DNA of 64,000 nucleotides from QHXQ01 sp045807745 (GTDB lineage: Bacteria; Acidobacteriota; Blastocatellia; Pyrinomonadales; Pyrinomonadaceae). How positions within the stretch are numbered: the first letter of the stretch is position 1; each line of letters opens with the position of its first letter. Positions 61,062-64,000 of this stretch are shown in pieces. The notes under the pieces are model-generated. The model searched no databases, was not told where the DNA came from, and saw nothing but the letters and a program-made list of their open reading frames with translations. The DNA lies in NCBI GenBank assembly GCA_045807745.1, contig JBJMGT010000031.1, forward strand, positions 1 through 64,000, given 5' to 3'. A program made the translations under genes and the position numbers.

Positions 61062-61571
61062 ATGCGACGCTTGATCTCACTCGCCGCCGCGTGCCTGCTC
61101 GGTCTGACAGCGACCGCCGCGGCCCAGACGCAAACCTTCAACGATCCGCACGCCCCGTACACGCTTGAGCTACCGTCGGAGACTTGGCGCGCCATCACGC
61201 GCCCCGATAGCGAGCACGAGCACACGGAGTTTGTCTACGGCGACCGCAGCGACGGCTACCTGCGCATACGCAAAGAGGTGGTGGATGACGGCACAACGGC
61301 CTCCAATCTATCGCAGCGCGATCACGACTTGAAGCTGCGCTTCCTCGCCGGCTACGTCGAAGGCAAAGAGGAGAACTTCCCCGGTCGGCTCAAAGGCGTG
61401 ACCTCATCCTATGAGTATGTCGCCGCCGGCAAACCGATGCTCGGGCGCATCTACTACCTGCAAGCCGACAGTCGCACCATCTACGTCCTGCACTTCACCG
61501 GCCGGCGCGAAAAACTCATGCAGCTACGCAGCCAGACAGACTCGATGGCCCGCAGCTTTCAATTAAAGTAG
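61062..61571 (+). CDS. secreted protein, unknown (PsbP/DUF1795-like)
   Basis: 169 residues with a signal peptide (about 1-22, AAAQTQ). The mature part has alternating strands and helices (LELPSETWRAIT, TEFVYGDRSDGYLRI), resembling small alpha/beta proteins of the PsbP/DUF1795 type. No catalytic motif. GACAGGAG upstream is a fair ribosome site. Probably periplasmic or a lipoprotein-less exported protein; role unknown. Confidence 0.7.
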   Translation: MRRLISLAAACLLGLTATAAAQTQTFNDPHAPYTLELPSETWRAITRPDSEHEHTEFVYGDRSDGYLRIRKEVVDDGTTASNLSQRDHDLKLRFLAGYVEGKEENFPGRLKGVTSSYEYVAAGKPMLGRIYYLQADSRTIYVLHFTGRREKLMQLRSQTDSMARSFQLK

Positions 61572-61647
61572 CCAGTCGCCAGTAGCCAGTAGGAATACGC
61601 GAACGGCGCTTCCTGCTTTGCTACTGACTACTGACTACTGGCTACTT
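61569..61647. repeat. GTAGCCAGTA-word palindrome
   Basis: Left arm of AGTAGCCAGT words (about 61569-61595) pairs with CTACTGACTACTGGCTAC words (about 61621-61646), between the secreted protein and the SET-domain gene. Likely a terminator of the first. Confidence 0.75.
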
Positions 61648-61651
61648 CTTT

Positions 61652-62071
61652 ATGCCGCTTGCTTCCGATCTCGCCGTCCGCCCGTCGCTGATTGATGGCA
61701 AGGGTTGTTTCGCGACCCGACTGTTTCCGCGCGGGCGGAAGATCGCGGAGTACGCGGGCGAGCGCATCTCGCGGCGCGAGGTCGCCCGCCGCTTGCGCAC
61801 GCGCCGCCAGCGCATCTTGCGCATCTGCGCGCTCGACTCGTACTGGAATCTCGACGGCGCGCGCGGCGGCAACGGCACGCATTACATCAACCACTCCTGT
61901 CAGCCCAACGCCTACATGCGCACCACGCGCGGCCACATCCTCTTCATGGCGCTGCGCGACATACACCCCGACGAAGAGATCACCGTCGATTACGTGACGA
62001 CTCTCCACCCCGATACCAAGCGCTGCCATTGCAAAGCGCCCGGCTGTCGCGGCACGATCAATAAAATTTAG
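61652..62071 (+). CDS. SET-domain protein (putative lysine methyltransferase)
   Basis: 139 residues, nearly just a SET domain: GKGCFATRLFPRGRKIAEY at the start, HYINHSCQPNA (substrate/SAM region, NHSC) and EEITVDYVT with the catalytic Tyr, then a Cys-rich post-SET end (CHCKAPGC). Such domains use S-adenosylmethionine to methylate lysines. A bacterial target is not known; the H1-like protein in this window is a lysine-rich candidate only by analogy. No clear ribosome site precedes ATG 61652. Confidence 0.85.
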   Translation: MPLASDLAVRPSLIDGKGCFATRLFPRGRKIAEYAGERISRREVARRLRTRRQRILRICALDSYWNLDGARGGNGTHYINHSCQPNAYMRTTRGHILFMALRDIHPDEEITVDYVTTLHPDTKRCHCKAPGCRGTINKI

Positions 62072-62101
62072 CTGGCAAAAAGATGATGCGTGAGCGGCTC
62101 G

Positions 62102-63529
62102 TCACGCGCCATCGTGCGGCAGCGCCGCAAGTGCGGCGAGCAGTTCCGCTTCTTCTGCGGCGGCGACTGTGCGCAAGTCGAGCACGACGCGGTCGTCCAA
62201 GATGCGTGCGATGACGGGCGGCGTCGCTTGGCGGAGCGCGGCTTCGAGCGCGGTGGCAGAGAGATGCCGGTGCGTGAGGACGATGAGGGCGGTCGGCGGA
62301 TGCGTGGTCGGGGCCGAGCCGCCGCCGATGGCCGATTGACCAGGACTGAGATCAAAGCTGAGCGCAATAGCGCGCGTGCGTGCGCGCCGGATGAAGGCGC
62401 GCGCGCGTGTCTCAAGCTGACTTTGCGTCTGCGCGAGCATGCGGAGCGCGGGCACTTCCTCGTGTGCCGTCCCGCGCCGGTGTGCATCGAGCGTAGCAGC
62501 GAGCGCCGCGAACGTGAGCTTGTCGGCGCGCAGGGCACGATAGAGCGGATGCTTGCGGCACTGCGCGACGAGTGCGCGGCGGCCGACAATCAGACCTGCT
62601 TGGGGCCCGCCCAATAACTTGTCGCCACTAAAGGTGACGATGTCTGCGCCCTGCGCGATTGACGCGCCGATGATGGGTTCGTCGCGCAGGCCCGACGCGC
62701 TCAGGTCTGACAAGACGCCCGAGCCAGCGTCTTCGTAAAGGATGAGATCGTGCGCGTGCGCAAGCGCAGCAAGTTCCGCGAGCGCGGGCGCGACGGTGAA
62801 GCCGACGATGCGATAGTTCGACGGATGCACGTGCACGATCAGTTTCGTCCGTTCCGTGAGCGCACGCCCGTAATCGACGAGCTTGGTGCGATTGGTCGTG
62901 CCCACCTCGACGAGCGTCACACCTGATTGCATCATCACGTCGGGCACGCGAAAGTCGCCGCCGATCTCGACCAACTCGCCGCGCGAGACCAGCGCCTCGC
63001 CGCCGCGCCCCAAGGCCGTCAACACAAGGAGCGCCGCCGCCGCACAGTTGTTGACCACGAGTGCATCTTCAGCACCGGTCAGTTGCGCGAGCAGCGCCTC
63101 AGCGTGCGCGCCGCGCCAGCCGCGCGCGCCCGTCGTCAAATTATATTCAAGCGTGCAATAACCGGCCGCCTCTTGCGCCAACGCTTGGCGCGCGGCGGCC
63201 GAGAGCGGCGCGCGCCCCAGATTCGTATGCAGCACGACGCCGGTTGCGTTGACGACGCGGCGCAGCGCCGCAGCCGCCTCGCCCTCGACCGCGCGCGTCA
63301 GCCGCGCAACCGCCTCGGCCAACAACGCGGCGCGCTGCGGCCCGCCGTTAGCTTCAGCCCCATCGGTCGCACGCATCTGCAACTCCGCGCGCAACTCCTC
63401 TGTGACTGCGCGCGCCAGCGCCGCCAGACGCGCCGCCCCTGTGCGCTCGCGCAAGGCCAAGGTCTCCGGCGCGCGCAGCAGCGCGTCAATCGAGGGCAGG
63501 GCACGTAAAAGGCGGGTGCGATCAGGCAT
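62102..63529 (-). CDS. selA: L-seryl-tRNA(Sec) selenium transferase
   Basis: 475 residues, usual length. It converts Ser-tRNA(Sec) to Sec-tRNA(Sec) with selenophosphate, using PLP. The N-terminal SelA helix bundle, VNATGVVLHTNLGRAPL, VGTTNRT, and the PLP Lys304 in FSGDKLLGGPQAG are visible. It fits the Sec-containing formate dehydrogenase 18 kb away. selB, selC and selD are not in the window. No ribosome site is clear at ATG 63529. Confidence 0.95.
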   Translation of the reverse strand: MPDRTRLLRALPSIDALLRAPETLALRERTGAARLAALARAVTEELRAELQMRATDGAEANGGPQRAALLAEAVARLTRAVEGEAAAALRRVVNATGVVLHTNLGRAPLSAAARQALAQEAAGYCTLEYNLTTGARGWRGAHAEALLAQLTGAEDALVVNNCAAAALLVLTALGRGGEALVSRGELVEIGGDFRVPDVMMQSGVTLVEVGTTNRTKLVDYGRALTERTKLIVHVHPSNYRIVGFTVAPALAELAALAHAHDLILYEDAGSGVLSDLSASGLRDEPIIGASIAQGADIVTFSGDKLLGGPQAGLIVGRRALVAQCRKHPLYRALRADKLTFAALAATLDAHRRGTAHEEVPALRMLAQTQSQLETRARAFIRRARTRAIALSFDLSPGQSAIGGGSAPTTHPPTALIVLTHRHLSATALEAALRQATPPVIARILDDRVVLDLRTVAAAEEAELLAALAALPHDGA

Positions 63530-63786
63530 GATAAGTTATCGGCGCTTGGCTGTTAGCGTTTAGCTGACGGTCTTTAGCTGACAGTTAACCTTGCAGCTTA
63601 AAGCGGTTAGCCTGCAAAGGCTGGCCGCATTCTACGCTCTCCCGCGCCGAATCATAAGCCGCTAAAACAACCGACCACAGACAATAGCCGACTGACTGAC
63701 ATTAAATTGATTGACACCGTCACGGGCGAGCGTTTATGTTCGATGCTAGGCGCTATTTCAGATAGCGCCGGGTTAAGGAGTTAGTT
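63530..63786. other. intergenic region with short word repeats
   Basis: 257 nt between divergent selA and the edge gene. TTAGCTGAC words repeat near 63558-63590 without a clear closing arm. AAGGAG (63776-63781) is the ribosome site of the edge gene. No promoter pair stands out. Confidence 0.45.
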
Positions 63787-64000
63787 ATGCCACGTGAGAA
63801 TATGTTTGCGCGCCGGCTGCGCGAGCGCGCGCATGAGCGTCAGCGGGAAGTATTTGGCGAGGACGACAAGGCGAAAAATTTCGCCCACGAGCTGGCGCTG
63901 TCGATTGACGACATGCTCATTCGGCTGGAGGACGATGTGCGCAAGCTCAAGGTCGAGTTCGACATTTACTTCAACGGCTCGGCCAAGCGCCCGCCCTACG
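63787..64000 (+). CDS. partial gene, MXAN_5187-like hypothetical
   Basis: The first 71 codons of a gene cut by the window end. AAGGAG precedes ATG 63787. It has a charged N-terminal helix and the stretch RKLKVEFDIYFNGSAKRPPY, which resembles the opening of MXAN_5187-type proteins (basic helix before YF.G..KR.P). The function is unknown. Confidence 0.6.
   Translation, partial: MPRENMFARRLRERAHERQREVFGEDDKAKNFAHELALSIDDMLIRLEDDVRKLKVEFDIYFNGSAKRPPY

Noticed and set aside
1..64000. CRISPR array or prophage
   Set aside because: No regular direct repeats with spacers and no phage structural genes were seen.

Overview
The window is GC-rich bacterial chromosome, apart from one AT-rich stretch at about 52,000-54,240. 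Several traits suggest Acidobacteriota, possibly Blastocatellia; this is inference from gene content, not a placement. They are very large secreted beta-propeller (VPS10/BNR) and kelch/lamin-tail proteins, a selenocysteine formate dehydrogenase, a lysine-rich histone H1-like protein, a tmRNA tag ANSNELALAA, and many intergenic palindromes built from short degenerate words.

Layout. 1-3.5 kb: H1-like protein, secreted amidohydrolase, small acidic protein, membrane protein. 3.5-10.9 kb: two secreted giants on the minus strand, a kelch/LTD protein and an M36 metalloprotease, with nearly identical C-terminal domains. 11.3-15 kb: DUF805-SRPBCC fusion, two small proteins, citrate synthase. 15.3-23.5 kb: two tandem VPS10/BNR proteins and an M64-type protease, with inverted copies of a ~140-bp palindromic element around the second VPS10 gene. 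23.6-34 kb: RNB ribonuclease, dienelactone hydrolase-SnoaL fusion, APC permease, an SDR remnant, a kynureninase-like enzyme, bicupin, MsrB, short GGQ release factor, IsdG-like monooxygenase, DUF1440 protein, ABC exporter. 34.4-39.4 kb: ppk1, followed directly by two tandem secreted proteins with kinase-like motifs, and convergent to them a secreted CX5R phosphatase. 39.7-46.1 kb: formate dehydrogenase locus (fdhE, Sec-containing alpha subunit with SECIS, Fe-S beta subunit, cytochrome b gamma subunit). 46.2-50.9 kb: ICL/PEPM enzyme, MarR regulator with overlapping promoter/operator, pirin, DoxX, a small membrane ORF, MFS exporter. 51.1-54.3 kb: a small genomic island in tRNA-Asn with a PIN toxin-antitoxin pair and an OLD-like ATPase-TOPRIM nuclease. 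54.6-64 kb: esterase, PBP1A, tmRNA, Uma2 protein, murI-rph, secreted protein, SET-domain protein, selA, and a partial gene at the edge.

Connections. The formate dehydrogenase reads an in-frame UGA as selenocysteine, and selA 18 kb away supplies one step of Sec synthesis; selB, selC and selD are not in the window. The ppk1 / kinase-like pair / phosphatase cluster looks like a possible extracytoplasmic phosphate-transfer module and is the best candidate here for undescribed biology. The second is the tRNA-Asn island, where the att repeat, the displaced tRNA 3' end and two terminators reconstruct the insertion.
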